Origin: Yoonia maricola
GTDB lineage: Bacteria > Pseudomonadota > Alphaproteobacteria > Rhodobacterales > Rhodobacteraceae
Direction of reading: 5' to 3'
Assembly: GCF_002797915.1 (NCBI RefSeq)
Contig: NZ_PGTY01000002.1
Location: 124,001-188,000, forward strand
DNA length: 64,000 nucleotides
Below are positions 9,859-18,995 of this stretch, piece by piece (positions within the stretch are counted from its first letter, which is position 1; each line of letters opens with the position of its first letter). A model generated the notes under the pieces. That model saw nothing but the letters and a program-made list of their open reading frames with translations, was not told the origin of the DNA and made no database searches. The position numbers were made by a program, and so were the translations under genes.

Positions 9859-11139
9859 CTACTTTCCGATGCAGAAGCTGCTAAAGATTTCATCAAGCAC
9901 ATGTTCTACATCAACGCGGCCAACGATGCTATCCACTGCTCGGATGGCGGAACGCAAGTCTTCTGCAACAAGATCAGTCATAACATCTGAGCGACTTAGC
10001 CCGTCCTGCGCGTCCCCTAAATACCCGATAGCGCGCATCATCGCTATACGGTGTCTTTCACGCATAGCAACGCCAACTTGGCCAACTTTCTCGGCCAGAC
10101 GTGCAGACACTTCCGCAATCAGCAAATCAATCCCTTCACCGGTTGCCCCCGAAACCCCCAAAACACTTGCACCAAACAAATCTGATTTTGCCTGCACTAT
10201 CAGATCGTCCGCACCAACATCTTCTACATTCTCAGTCGGGTCCAACAACAAATGTATTCTTAAGTCAGCCTGCTTTGCCCGTTCTTTCGCTCGCGTGACA
10301 CCCAGCTTTTCCACGATATCATTGGTATTGCGCATACCTGCTGTATCCAACAACGTCACAGGCACACCATCTAGATCCATTTGCACTTCAATCACATCGC
10401 GTGTCGTCCCGGCAATCTCTGATGTGATCGCAACATCACGCCCCGCCAGTCTGTTCAACAAAGTGGACTTTCCTACATTCGGCGCGCCAATAATGGCTAC
10501 CTCAAATCCACTCCGCAAACGTTCAGCGATACGCACCCCAGATGCCTCCCGGTCCATCTCTGCGCTGACTTCACCTAACAATGCATTCACTTCGGGGCTT
10601 ACATCGACAGGCACTTCTTCATCTGCAAAATCAATCGTTGCTTCCAGCAAGGCAGCGGCGCGAATAAGCTTGACTCGCCAACTATCCGCCAAGGCACCCA
10701 AGGCACCCGAAAAGACCCGCAATGCCTGCTTGCGCTGGATCTCGGTCTCTGCATCAATCAGGTCGGCCAGTCCTTCAACTTCAGCAAGGTTAAGGCATCC
10801 GTTTTCCAACGCACGGCGTGTGAATTCACCTGCCTCTGCCGGGCGCAAATCCGGCATATCACCCAAGGAAGCCAAAACTGCATTCACCACCACAGGGCTG
10901 CCATGAAGGTGAAGCTCAACAACAGCTTCACCTGTAAAACTCTGCCCGGCCGCAAACCGCAAAACCAGCGCCTGATCCAATAACGTACCATCAGCCGCAC
11001 GCAGCGCCCGCAAACCCCGATCAGTTGGTACCATCCCACACAAGGCTTGCGCTGCAACAACAGATTGCGGCCCGGAAATCCGAATAATGGCAACACCAGC
11101 ACGGCCCTGTGCAGTTGCTAAGGCAAAAATCGTATCCAT
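9859..11139 (-). CDS. mnmE: tRNA modification GTPase MnmE (TrmE)
   Basis: The 426-residue protein starts [23 protein letters not shown], the tetrahydrofolate-binding N-terminal domain. A Ras-like G domain follows inside a helical domain, with P-loop [12 protein letters not shown] and switch DTAGMR. It ends with the catalytic C-x-GK tail FCIGK. It works as a complex with MnmG in tRNA wobble uridine modification. It is 29 bp downstream of rho on the same strand. Confidence 0.97.
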   Translation of the reverse strand: MDTIFALATAQGRAGVAIIRISGPQSVVAAQALCGMVPTDRGLRALRAADGTLLDQALVLRFAAGQSFTGEAVVELHLHGSPVVVNAVLASLGDMPDLRPAEAGEFTRRALENGCLNLAEVEGLADLIDAETEIQRKQALRVFSGALGALADSWRVKLIRAAALLEATIDFADEEVPVDVSPEVNALLGEVSAEMDREASGVRIAERLRSGFEVAIIGAPNVGKSTLLNRLAGRDVAITSEIAGTTRDVIEVQMDLDGVPVTLLDTAGMRNTNDIVEKLGVTRAKERAKQADLRIHLLLDPTENVEDVGADDLIVQAKSDLFGASVLGVSGATGEGIDLLIAEVSARLAEKVGQVGVAMRERHRIAMMRAIGYLGDAQDGLSRSDVMTDLVAEDLRSAIRAVDSIVGRVDVEHVLDEIFSSFCIGK

Positions 11140-11168
11140 TGTTTAACCCATTGTTTTAGAACAATAAG

Positions 11169-12440
11169 TTACGTATTCATTGAATCAAAGAAGTCAGAAT
11201 TCGTCTTGGTCTGCTTCAGCTTACCAATCAGGAACTCAATCGCATCTGTTGTCCCCATCGGGTTCAGGATGCGACGCAAGACATAGGTCTTTGCCAGGTC
11301 ACCCTTATCAACCAACAGCTCTTCTTTCCGCGTACCAGACTTCAGAATATCCATCGCTGGGAATACGCGCTTATCCGCCACTTTACGATCCAGAACAATC
11401 TCGCTATTACCCGTCCCTTTGAATTCCTCAAAGATCACTTCATCCATCCGCGATCCAGTATCAATCAGCGCTGTCGCAATGATTGTCAGTGACCCGCCCT
11501 CTTCGATGTTCCGTGCCGCACCAAAGAACCTCTTTGGGCGTTGCAACGCATTGGCATCCACACCACCCGTCAACACCTTGCCCGATGACGGCACGGTCGT
11601 ATTAAACGCCCGGCCCAATCGCGTAATCGAGTCAAGCAAGATCACAACATCCCGCTTATGTTCAACCAAGCGTTTCGCCTTTTCGATCACCATCTCTGAC
11701 ACGGCGACGTGGCGTGTCGCTGGTTCATCAAACGTCGATGACACAACCTCGCCTTTCACTGACCGCTGCATGTCCGTCACCTCTTCGGGACGTTCATCAA
11801 TCAGCAGAACGATCAGATAACATTCCGGGTGGTTCTGCTCGATCGAGTTTGCGATGTTCTGCAATAAAACCGTCTTACCTGTCCGCGGTGGCGCCACAAT
11901 CAAAGATCGCTGTCCTTTACCAATCGGCGACACCAAATCAATGATCCGGGCCGACCGGTCTTTCACCGTTGGGTCAGCCACTTCCATGTTCAGCCGCTCA
12001 TCGGGGTACAGCGGTGTCAGGTTATCAAAGGCTACCTTATGCTTGGCCTTCTCGGGTTCTTCAAAGTTAATCCGCTCCACTGACTTCAGCGCGAAATAGC
12101 GCTCACTGTCATTTGGCTCTTTGATCACCCCTTCAACCGTATCGCCCGTCCGCAAAGAATGCAGGCGGATCATATCAGGCGAGACATAAATATCATCAGG
12201 ACCAGGCAGATAGTTTGCCTCAGGTGAGCGCAAAAAACCAAAACCGTCCTGCAACACTTCCAGCACGCCATCGCCACCGATAACCCATTCCTCATCGGCC
12301 CGCTCTTTGAGGATGGCGAACATCATATCGCCCTTCCGCATGGTCGAGGCATTCTCGATCTCAAGCTCTTCAGCCAAGGACAACAAATCCTTTGGGCTCT
12401 GCGCTTTCAGATCAGCAAGGTTCAGACGGTGTTGTGACAT
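11169..12440 (-). CDS. rho: Transcription termination factor Rho
   Basis: The 423-residue product has an N-terminal Rho_N helix bundle and an OSB-fold RNA-binding domain ([22 protein letters not shown]). The ATPase domain carries P-loop [12 protein letters not shown] and [15 protein letters not shown]. Rho is the hexameric RNA helicase that ends transcription of untranslated RNA. The 121-bp leader between hemJ and rho contains a small hairpin (TTCCC-N4-GGGAA at 12503-12516), in keeping with the autoregulated leaders of rho genes. That regulatory reading is inference. Confidence 0.98.
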   Translation of the reverse strand: MSQHRLNLADLKAQSPKDLLSLAEELEIENASTMRKGDMMFAILKERADEEWVIGGDGVLEVLQDGFGFLRSPEANYLPGPDDIYVSPDMIRLHSLRTGDTVEGVIKEPNDSERYFALKSVERINFEEPEKAKHKVAFDNLTPLYPDERLNMEVADPTVKDRSARIIDLVSPIGKGQRSLIVAPPRTGKTVLLQNIANSIEQNHPECYLIVLLIDERPEEVTDMQRSVKGEVVSSTFDEPATRHVAVSEMVIEKAKRLVEHKRDVVILLDSITRLGRAFNTTVPSSGKVLTGGVDANALQRPKRFFGAARNIEEGGSLTIIATALIDTGSRMDEVIFEEFKGTGNSEIVLDRKVADKRVFPAMDILKSGTRKEELLVDKGDLAKTYVLRRILNPMGTTDAIEFLIGKLKQTKTNSDFFDSMNT

Positions 12441-12561
12441 GAATAAATCCTGATGCCCGCATCAAACCTGGGCATATCTTCTATTGGCGATGGAAAATCA
12501 CTTTCCCGGACGGGAAGCACTTGTCCAATTAAGGACGGCAACACTCAGAGTCAACGACTGA

Positions 12562-13011
12562 CTAGAAAGGTCTTACAACAACAGCGACGACGATAAACAA
12601 CATCAACACAGTCGGCACTTCATTAAACAAACGATAGGTCCGGCCAGTGCGCGTATTTGTCCCGGCTGCAAATTCTTTACGCCGCGCACTCATCCAACCA
12701 TGGGCCCCTGTCATGAGGATCACCGAAATCAGCTTGACCCAAGACCAAACAGCGCCCCAATCAAACGCACCAAGGCCGATCATGATCAAACCCGCAACCC
12801 AGGCCACAATCATCGCCGGGTTCATGATCACTCGAAGCAGCTTTTCTTCCATAACCTGAAACGTATGATCAAGTTCAGATCCAACAGCTGCCCGCTCTGC
12901 ATGATACACAAACAATCTAGGCAAATAGAAAAGACCAGCCATCCAAGCGATCACTGCCATGATGTGTACGGCTTTGATCCATAAATAAATGCTGTCCAGT
13001 AAATTGATCAT
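12562..13011 (-). CDS. hemJ: Protoporphyrinogen IX oxidase HemJ
   Basis: The 149-residue membrane protein belongs to the HemJ (UPF0093/CopD-like) family. It has four to five hydrophobic helices, the conserved IKAVHIMAVIAWMAGLFYLPRLFVYH segment with candidate heme/substrate histidines, and WLSARRK-like GWMSARRKEFA. HemJ oxidises protoporphyrinogen IX to protoporphyrin IX in the membrane, the last common step to heme and bacteriochlorophyll. It is the last gene left of the putative origin. The hemJ-rho-mnmE-mnmG-rsmG-parAB order is conserved in alphaproteobacteria. Confidence 0.92.
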   Translation of the reverse strand: MINLLDSIYLWIKAVHIMAVIAWMAGLFYLPRLFVYHAERAAVGSELDHTFQVMEEKLLRVIMNPAMIVAWVAGLIMIGLGAFDWGAVWSWVKLISVILMTGAHGWMSARRKEFAAGTNTRTGRTYRLFNEVPTVLMLFIVVAVVVRPF

Positions 13012-13041
13012 GCACTGTCGCCTTCCTCGCTTCGTTCCTCC

Positions 13042-13055
13042 TTAATAATTATTAA
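13042..13055. repeat. AT-rich 14-bp palindrome in the origin region
   Basis: TTAATAATTATTAA reads the same on both strands. It contains two TTAA half-sites separated by six bases, close to but not the TTAA-N7-TTAA spacing of CtrA boxes. It lies 31 bp upstream of hemJ, so it could act on hemJ transcription or on origin opening. Confidence 0.5.
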
Positions 13056-13278
13056 AGGAAAGAAAAGATGTTGTTGTTGTTTGTGTAGCGATTTTCTGTG
13101 GGTTCTTCATTCATCCTCAGAGTTATCCCAAGGATCATAAAATGAAAAATAATGGTAAAACTTCAAAGTTTATATAATAAAGCAACCAAAACAATGCGTT
13201 ATAACTTTTACGATCTCTAGAAATATCACAAAACCATGGTTGACAGCCTACCGCCCATGATTCTTCCACATAGCCGAC

Positions 13279-13287
13279 TTATCCATA
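13279..13287 (+). other. DnaA box, 8/9 match
   Basis: TTATCCATA differs from the consensus TTATCCACA at one position. It sits in the middle of the putative origin. Confidence 0.55.
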
Positions 13288-13326
13288 CCCACCGTGGAAG
13301 ATTGTGAACGAACGAACGTAAGTCAC

Positions 13327-13340
13327 TTGATCTTTATCAA
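13327..13340. promoter_or_regulatory. Perfect FNR/FnrL-type palindrome upstream of maf
   Basis: TTGATCTTTATCAA matches TTGAT-N4-ATCAA exactly. It lies 75 bp upstream of the maf start and inside the putative oriC. FNR-type regulators (FnrL in Rhodobacterales) bind this sequence when oxygen is low. A role in maf expression or in origin control is speculation. Confidence 0.5.
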
Positions 13341-13406
13341 AACTGCAATGAGATCCTAGATATGCCCAAAATCACCCGCCATAAGACACATGTTCTGTCC
13401 CAAAGG

Positions 13407-13415
13407 TTATCCACA
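13407..13415 (+). other. Perfect DnaA box overlapping the maf start codon
   Basis: TTATCCACA is the high-affinity DnaA box consensus. Its last base is the A of the maf ATG, so DnaA binding here could affect maf transcription as well as origin firing. Confidence 0.7.
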
Positions 13416-14014
13416 TGAACGAGACTATCATTCTCGCCTCCGGTTCAGAAATACGCGCCCAACTTCTCAGGAATGCAGGTGTGGATTTCGAAATATCAGT
13501 CGCGCGAGTTGATGAAGACGCGGTCCGTGCTTCATTGCAGGCGGAACATGCATCTCCACGCGATATTGCTGATACGCTGGCAGAACTCAAAGCCCAACGC
13601 GTGGCCACCCGCCACTCCGATGCCCTTGTTATCGGATGTGATCAAGTTCTGGCACTTGATCACGCTATCTATAGTAAGCCTGAAACCCCAGATGATGCGA
13701 TGGATCAACTCAAATCATTGCGCGGGCAAAAACATCAACTCCTTTCAGCTGCTGTGATCTATGGCGAAGGCAAACCACTTTGGCGTCATGTCGGTGTGGT
13801 CAGACTTTTCATGCGTGATGCGTCGGATGCCTATTTGCACGACTATGTGGATCGAAATTGGGACAGCATCCAACATTCCGTCGGCGCCTATAAGCTTGAA
13901 GAAGAAGGAGTGCGACTTTTTACACGCATTGAAGGAGATTATTTCAATGTGCTTGGCCTCCCGCTCCTTGAACTCTTGTCATATCTTACACTTCGCGGAA
14001 CATTGCCATCATGA
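13415..14014 (+). CDS. maf: Maf-family nucleoside triphosphate pyrophosphatase
   Basis: The 199-residue product has the Maf signature ILASGSEIRAQLL at residues 6-18 and VIGCDQVL in the middle. Maf proteins hydrolyse dTTP/UTP or modified nucleotides and can affect septum formation. The gene starts inside a DnaA box at the right edge of the putative origin. It overlaps aroE by 4 bp and heads the rightward operon maf-aroE-coaE-dnaQ. Confidence 0.94.
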   Translation: MNETIILASGSEIRAQLLRNAGVDFEISVARVDEDAVRASLQAEHASPRDIADTLAELKAQRVATRHSDALVIGCDQVLALDHAIYSKPETPDDAMDQLKSLRGQKHQLLSAAVIYGEGKPLWRHVGVVRLFMRDASDAYLHDYVDRNWDSIQHSVGAYKLEEEGVRLFTRIEGDYFNVLGLPLLELLSYLTLRGTLPS

Positions 14015-14838
14015 CCCAGATCCCGCGCGCCGGTGTGATCGGTAATCCGATCAGCCATTCCCTTTCTCCCAAATTGCACAGCTACTGGCTGAACCGTTAC
14101 GGGATTGAGGGTGCATACACAGCGCTGCAAGTGACGGAAGACAAGCTTGAATCTACGCTTTGCGACTTGCCCGGAAAAGGTTTTATCGGGGCTAATGTCA
14201 CACTGCCACATAAGGTTAGTGTGTTGCAGTTCGCTGACCAGGTCACAGACCGCGCCACGCTGATCGGTGCTGCCAATACACTGATTTTCAAGCAAGATGG
14301 CAGAATTTTTGCTGATAATACAGACGGCTATGGGTTCATGGCCAGTTTGCGTCAAGGCGCACCTGATTGGGATCCAAAGGCTGGACCTGCTGCAATATTT
14401 GGTGCGGGCGGCGCGGCGCGCGCGATTATCGTCGCCCTTGCTGATGCTGGTGTGCCTGAAATTATTCTCGCCAACAGAACCCGTGCAAAAGCTGAAGCAC
14501 TGCGTGCAGACTTTGGGGCACGGGTCAGCATTGTCGACTGGGTGCAAGCCGACAAAATGCTCGAAGATGCAAACACGGTGATCAATACTACATCTTTGGG
14601 AATGACCGGCGCACAGGAATTCAAAGTTTCTCTTGATACGCTTTCACCCAAAGCGGTCGTGACAGACATCGTCTATACGCCCTTGCAAACGCCATTCCTT
14701 ATTGCAGCGGCTGAAAGGGGCTGCACGACCGTTGATGGTTTGGGCATGCTCCTGCATCAAGGTGTTCCTGGCTTTGAACGTTGGTTCGGCCAGCGTCCAG
14801 AGGTTGATGAGGCAACACGCGCGGCAGTCCTGGCATGA
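14011..14838 (+). CDS. aroE: Shikimate dehydrogenase
   Basis: The 275-residue protein has GVIGNPISHSLSPKLHSYWL (substrate binding), NVTLPHK with the catalytic Lys, the NTDGYGF motif and the nucleotide-binding GAGGAARAI. AroE reduces 3-dehydroshikimate to shikimate with NADPH in aromatic amino acid synthesis. It overlaps maf and coaE by four bases each (ATGA), indicating one coupled operon. Confidence 0.97.
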   Translation: MTQIPRAGVIGNPISHSLSPKLHSYWLNRYGIEGAYTALQVTEDKLESTLCDLPGKGFIGANVTLPHKVSVLQFADQVTDRATLIGAANTLIFKQDGRIFADNTDGYGFMASLRQGAPDWDPKAGPAAIFGAGGAARAIIVALADAGVPEIILANRTRAKAEALRADFGARVSIVDWVQADKMLEDANTVINTTSLGMTGAQEFKVSLDTLSPKAVVTDIVYTPLQTPFLIAAAERGCTTVDGLGMLLHQGVPGFERWFGQRPEVDEATRAAVLA

Positions 14839-15425
14839 CCCATCTGTTGGGATTGACCGGATCCATTGGGATGGGAAAATCCACGACAGCAGACATGTTT
14901 CGTAACGAAGGCATCCCTGTTTGGGATGCAGACGCAGTTGTTCATGCCCTTTACGCAAATGGTGGTGCCGCCGTCGCATCAATTCAAGCAGCTTTGCCCG
15001 ATGCCGTTGTTGATGGCGCTGTCAACCGCGCCGTCCTTAAAGACATGATCGCCGAAGACCTGAGTGTGATGGGTAAGCTCGAAGAAATCGTGCATCCGCT
15101 AGTGGCGCAGGACAGAGCGGCGTTCCTGAACGCACATGATGACCCGCTTGTCGTCTTTGATATCCCCCTCTTGTTTGAAACCAAGGCCGATGGCTGGCTG
15201 TCATCCGTCCTTGTCGTCTCAGCACCAGCCGATGTGCAAAAAGAACGGGTGATGGCCCGGCCCGGTATGACAGAAGATCAATTTGCACGGATCATGGCGC
15301 GTCAAATGCCGGATGCAGACAAACGAGCCGCCGCCGATCACATCATCGAAACACTGACGCTGGACGACACCCGTATCGCCGTGCGAAACCTGATCGCGGA
15401 ATTGACAGGACAGACAGATGCGTGA
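14835..15425 (+). CDS. coaE: Dephospho-CoA kinase
   Basis: The 196-residue product has the P-loop GLTGSIGMGKSTTADMF at the N-terminus, the DADAVVH motif and the DIPLLFE block of the CoaE family. It phosphorylates dephospho-CoA, the final step to coenzyme A. It lies between aroE and dnaQ with short overlaps on both sides, as in many alphaproteobacteria. Confidence 0.96.
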   Translation: MTHLLGLTGSIGMGKSTTADMFRNEGIPVWDADAVVHALYANGGAAVASIQAALPDAVVDGAVNRAVLKDMIAEDLSVMGKLEEIVHPLVAQDRAAFLNAHDDPLVVFDIPLLFETKADGWLSSVLVVSAPADVQKERVMARPGMTEDQFARIMARQMPDADKRAAADHIIETLTLDDTRIAVRNLIAELTGQTDA

Positions 15426-16143
15426 AATCGTACTTGATACGGAAACCACAGGTTTTGAACCGCATGAAGGCGACCGGATTGTTGAAATCGGTGCTGTTGA
15501 ACTGATGGGCCACGTCCCGACCGGGCGGACCTATCACCAATATATCAATCCGCAACGGTCCATGCCTGCCGAAGCCTTTGGCGTACACGGTATTGGTCCC
15601 GATCTGCTTGAACCTCCACAAGAACCTAAACCAGGGCAAGAAACGCTGCGTGATAAGCCACTTTTCAAGGACATCGCACAGGACTTTGTTGATTTCGTCG
15701 GTGATGCCAAGCTGGTGATTCACAACGCTGCCTTCGACATGAAATTTCTGAACGCAGAGCTGGGGTGGCTGAACCGCCCGCTTCTGCCAATGGATCAAGC
15801 ACTTGATACACTTGCTATCGCGCGTCGCAAATTCCCCGGCTCGCCTGCATCGTTGGACGCGCTTTGTCGTCGTTTTGCCATCGATAACAGTTCGCGTACT
15901 TTACACGGCGCTTTGCTGGACAGTGAAATTCTGGCCGAAGTCTATCTTGAACTGATCGGTGGGCGGCAGCCCGACTTTGCTTTAGCGGCAGATACGCGCA
16001 GTCAAGCCGCAGGCGGCCAATCCGATGAGTGGCGCCCGATGCCGCGACCGGAACCGCTTGCACCGAAACTGACAAAAGAAGAAGCCGCCGCCCATGCTGC
16101 GTTTATTGAGCAGTTGGGCGACGGCGTGATCTGGAAAAACTGA
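15418..16143 (+). CDS. dnaQ: DNA polymerase III epsilon subunit (3'-5' proofreading exonuclease)
   Basis: The 241-residue protein has the DnaQ exonuclease motifs: Exo I LDTETTGFEP at the N-terminus, Exo II HNAAFDMKFLN and Exo III HGALLDSEILAEVYLEL. The C-terminal part, which in the family binds the alpha subunit, is lower in complexity. It is the last gene of the maf-aroE-coaE-dnaQ operon and ends 10 bp from the convergent secB. Confidence 0.96.
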   Translation: MREIVLDTETTGFEPHEGDRIVEIGAVELMGHVPTGRTYHQYINPQRSMPAEAFGVHGIGPDLLEPPQEPKPGQETLRDKPLFKDIAQDFVDFVGDAKLVIHNAAFDMKFLNAELGWLNRPLLPMDQALDTLAIARRKFPGSPASLDALCRRFAIDNSSRTLHGALLDSEILAEVYLELIGGRQPDFALAADTRSQAAGGQSDEWRPMPRPEPLAPKLTKEEAAAHAAFIEQLGDGVIWKN

Positions 16144-16153
16144 AGCGGGTCGC

Positions 16154-16651
16154 TTAGTTGGCTTTCGCCTTTTCGGATTCAGCACGGCGCGCCAGTTCAG
16201 AACGATAAAGCGCAAGGAAATCAATTGTTTCAAGGTTAAGTGGTGGGAAACCACCGTCGCGTGTCACGTCGCTGACGATCCGACGCAAGAACGGGAAGGT
16301 AATGCGCGGGCATTCGATCAACAGGTAAGGGTGCATCTGATCTTCCGGCACGCCTTCGACGTGGAACACACCCGCATATTCAATCTCAAGCACGAAAAGC
16401 GGATCGCCCTTTTCTTTGGTTTTGCTTGTGATGTTCAGTTTTGTGATCACTTCATACTGGTTGTCCGTGCTGCGCTTGCGTGCATCAAGGTTTACCTGCA
16501 CCTGAATTTCGGGCTGCGCATCACCGGTCACACCCTTTTGAGCGAGGATGTTTTCAAAAGACATATCGCGGATGTATTGCGCCAAAACGCGGCTGGTGAT
16601 TTGCGGGGCGGCCGTTGGGGCTGCGGCGCCGTTTTCAGGTGTATCGGTCAT
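16154..16651 (-). CDS. secB: Protein-export chaperone SecB
   Basis: The 165-residue product matches SecB, with YIRDMSFENILAQ near the N-terminus, LEIEYAGVFHVEGVPEDQMHPYLLIECPRITFPFLRRIVSDVTRDGGFPPLNLETIDF across the middle, and a short C-terminal helix. SecB tetramers keep preproteins unfolded and hand them to SecA. The neighbourhood dnaQ-secB-fxsA-tim44 is typical of Rhodobacterales. Confidence 0.97.
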   Translation of the reverse strand: MTDTPENGAAAPTAAPQITSRVLAQYIRDMSFENILAQKGVTGDAQPEIQVQVNLDARKRSTDNQYEVITKLNITSKTKEKGDPLFVLEIEYAGVFHVEGVPEDQMHPYLLIECPRITFPFLRRIVSDVTRDGGFPPLNLETIDFLALYRSELARRAESEKAKAN

Positions 16652-16709
16652 TGGAAAGGGCTCCAGTTCAATAAGGTTCGCGCGTTCCTATCAGCCTAAA
16701 TCTACAGGC

Positions 16710-17192
16710 TCAATCCCGCGTCCACTCTGAAGGGCCATCGTTGCGGCTTTTCTGCGGGGTCACATCCTCGAAGTCGCCATCAATGACACGGTCACCTGTT
16801 GGCTGTGGGCGCTGGGCCGGACTCTCGCCCATCTCAAAGCGCTGTACTTTCACTTTGGATTTTGCCCAGATGAACGCCTTGTGCCGGACGGCGGGCACCA
16901 AAAGTGAAAGACCAACCACATCAGTAAAGAAACCGGGGGTGAGCAAAAGCGCCCCAGCAAAAAGGATCATCGCACCGTGGGCCAAAGGTTCTGTCGGGTC
17001 CTGAAGCTCAGAGAAAGACCGTTGGAGATTACCAATCTCGCGCAGCCCTTGATTGCGGACCAAGTAGGACCCAGCGATCGCTGTCAGCAACACAATCAAC
17101 AATGTCCACCAGACGCCGATAAATCCGCCAACCTGAATAAACAGGGCGATTTCGATCATCGGGACTGCGATAAACGCAAATAACAGCCACAT
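16710..17192 (-). CDS. fxsA: FxsA family membrane protein
   Basis: The 160-residue product starts MWLLFAFIAVPMIEIALFIQVGG and has three to four membrane helices followed by a soluble tail, as in FxsA (suppressor of F exclusion of phage T7). The biochemical role is unknown. An open frame extends 37 codons further upstream, but the ATG at 17192 gives the normal FxsA N-terminus. It is divergent from the Tim44-domain gene with 112 bp between. Confidence 0.88.
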   Translation of the reverse strand: MWLLFAFIAVPMIEIALFIQVGGFIGVWWTLLIVLLTAIAGSYLVRNQGLREIGNLQRSFSELQDPTEPLAHGAMILFAGALLLTPGFFTDVVGLSLLVPAVRHKAFIWAKSKVKVQRFEMGESPAQRPQPTGDRVIDGDFEDVTPQKSRNDGPSEWTRD

Positions 17193-17304
17193 AAGCTCCG
17201 GCCTTTCATAACATGTTCGGGGGTAAGGTGGACTCAGCCCCGCCTGCGACCTACATAAGGATCGAAAGGGCGTGTTTCCATGCCTTCCCTTGAACGAGGT
17301 CAAA

Positions 17305-17967
17305 ATGAACTCTCCGCTTATTCAGCTTCTGGTGCTTGCTGGCATCGCTGTTTTCTTGATTTTGCGTCTGCGCGGTGTGCTTGGCACGCGCGAAGGTTTT
17401 GAGAAACCCGCCGTCACCCGGCCAGAGCCTTCTGCACGCGTTGGCAAACCTGAATTTGATGTGATCGAAGGTGGCCCTGATCTGGATATCACTGATCACG
17501 TTGAAGAAGGGTCCGATTCTGCCAAGGCCCTTGCGGATATGAAGCGTGCTGATCCTTCTTTCAACGTCAGTGAGTTTCTTGGTGGCGCGCGCGGCGCCTA
17601 TGAGATGATTTTGATGGCCTTTGAAAACGGTGATCTGGACAGCATCGTGCCCTTTATCTCTGAAGATGTTTACGAAGCGTTTGCATCTGTAGTCGATGAA
17701 CGCCAGCGTCAGGGTCTGACCATTGATGCCAAGTTCATCGGTATCAGCGACATGACGCTGACTGACGCCGCATTCGACGATGCCTCGCAAGAGGGTGAAA
17801 TCTCGGTCCGGTTCAAATCTGAAATGACATCCGTTGTGCGCGATAATGCCGGCGATATTATCGAAGGCAGCGAAACCGAGATTAAACGTCAGAAAGACAC
17901 GTGGACATTTGCGCGTAAAATGGACGCTGGTGATCCGAACTGGCGGCTTGTTGCCACCGGGGAATGA
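17305..17967 (+). CDS. Tim44-domain protein
   Basis: The 220-residue protein begins MNSPLIQLLVLAGIAVFLILRLRGVLGTREG, an N-terminal membrane anchor. A Tim44-like domain follows at about residues 80-220 (FLGGARGAYEMILMAFENGDLDSIVPFISEDVYEAF). Bacterial Tim44 proteins are membrane-associated relatives of the mitochondrial import motor subunit, and their function is not settled. The ATG at 17305 is chosen over an upstream in-frame one because it gives the family's hydrophobic N-terminus. It overlaps mltA by 4 bp. Confidence 0.88.
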   Translation: MNSPLIQLLVLAGIAVFLILRLRGVLGTREGFEKPAVTRPEPSARVGKPEFDVIEGGPDLDITDHVEEGSDSAKALADMKRADPSFNVSEFLGGARGAYEMILMAFENGDLDSIVPFISEDVYEAFASVVDERQRQGLTIDAKFIGISDMTLTDAAFDDASQEGEISVRFKSEMTSVVRDNAGDIIEGSETEIKRQKDTWTFARKMDAGDPNWRLVATGE

Positions 17968-18995
17968 TCGCCGCCACGATAAGGCTTTTTGGCCTTTCAC
18001 TGACACTTGCGGGCAGCGCGATGGCCGAACCTACCTATACCCAACTGCGTTTTGATGACTTGCAAGGGTGGCTTGATGATGATCATCAGGCTGCCTTTGA
18101 TGTTTTCACGAATACTTGCCGGGATTTGAACGATCCGCAGTGGGAGATCTTGTGCGATTTCGCCAAGACAAATCCGGACCCGCGTAGTTTCTTCGAAAAG
18201 TTCTTTCATCCCGTCCTGATCGAGGATGGAGATCCGATGTTGTTTACCGGGTACTTTGAACCGCAACTTTCAGGCTCGCGTGAAAAGGACGCGTCCTATC
18301 CCTATCCGATCTACGGAGTTCCTGACGATCTTGTTTTGGGAGAGCCCTATTTCACACGACGTGAAATTGACGAAGATCAGCCACTTGCTGGTCGCGGATT
18401 AGAGCTAGCATGGCTGGCCGACCCGGTTGATCTGTTTTTCTTGCAGGTACAAGGATCAGGCCGGATCAGCCTGCCTGATGGCACAATGATGCGTGTGGGC
18501 TATGGGGGAAAGAACGGACGCGATTATTCCTCTGTCGGCATGGCGTTGGTTGATCGTGGGGTATTTGAGCCGCATCAGGTCTCTGCCGCCGTAATCCGCG
18601 ATTGGGTGTATCAGAACGGCGAAGAAGGCCGCGCGCTTTTGTGGGAAAACGAAAGCTATGTCTTTTTTCGCGAAGTCAGCGAAGTGCCTGCCGATCTTGG
18701 GCCTTTGGGGGCAATGAACCGGTCCATTACTGAAGGGCGTTCCATTGCGGTTGATCCAGCTTTTGTTACCCTTGGCGCGCCCGTCTGGATCGAAAAGGAA
18801 GGCGCAGAACCGTTGAACCGCTTGATGGTTGCCCAGGATACAGGTTCAGCGATTAAGGGGGCGCAGCGCGCCGATATTTTCTTTGGTACCGGGGATGATG
18901 CGGGTCTTGAGGCAGGCAAGATCAAGGATAGCGGCCGTATGATTGTGCTGTTGCCTACAACTATGGCGCATCGTTTGGTCGTGGCGCATCGATAA
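17964..18995 (+). CDS. mltA: Membrane-bound lytic transglycosylase MltA
   Basis: The 343-residue product has a signal peptide (MIAATIRLFGLSLTLAGSAMA), the MltA barrel domain (FTGYFEPQLSGS) and the 3D domain at the C-terminus (MVAQDTGSAIKGAQRADIFFGTG). The enzyme cleaves glycan strands of murein to 1,6-anhydromuropeptides. No lipobox cysteine is seen at the cleavage site, so it may be soluble in the periplasm rather than a lipoprotein. It is followed by the smr gene with a one-base overlap (TAATG). Confidence 0.94.
   Translation: MIAATIRLFGLSLTLAGSAMAEPTYTQLRFDDLQGWLDDDHQAAFDVFTNTCRDLNDPQWEILCDFAKTNPDPRSFFEKFFHPVLIEDGDPMLFTGYFEPQLSGSREKDASYPYPIYGVPDDLVLGEPYFTRREIDEDQPLAGRGLELAWLADPVDLFFLQVQGSGRISLPDGTMMRVGYGGKNGRDYSSVGMALVDRGVFEPHQVSAAVIRDWVYQNGEEGRALLWENESYVFFREVSEVPADLGPLGAMNRSITEGRSIAVDPAFVTLGAPVWIEKEGAEPLNRLMVAQDTGSAIKGAQRADIFFGTGDDAGLEAGKIKDSGRMIVLLPTTMAHRLVVAHR

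Larger units (their letters stand above)
13012..13414. other. Putative chromosomal replication origin (oriC)
   Basis: This 403-bp gap has no convincing gene and is much more AT-rich than its surroundings (for example about 13125-13225). It holds one perfect DnaA box TTATCCACA (13407-13415), an 8/9 match TTATCCATA (13279-13287) and weaker 7/9 matches TTATCCCAA (13123-13131) and TCTTCCACA (13262-13270). A 14-bp AT palindrome TTAATAATTATTAA lies at 13042-13055. Transcription diverges on both sides, and parAB with two parS sites lies within 8 kb. In Caulobacter the origin lies between the hemE/rho/gid/par block and the maf-aroE-coaE-dnaQ block, the same context as here. Origin function is inferred, not shown. 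Confidence 0.8.

Noticed and set aside
9869..10906. Long open frame on the plus strand inside mnmE
   Set aside because: It is antisense to a clear MnmE and has Ser/Thr-rich, non-family composition; a shadow of a real gene.
12503..12516. Small hairpin in the rho leader as a terminator
   Set aside because: The stem is only five pairs with no T-tract; noted in the rho entry only.
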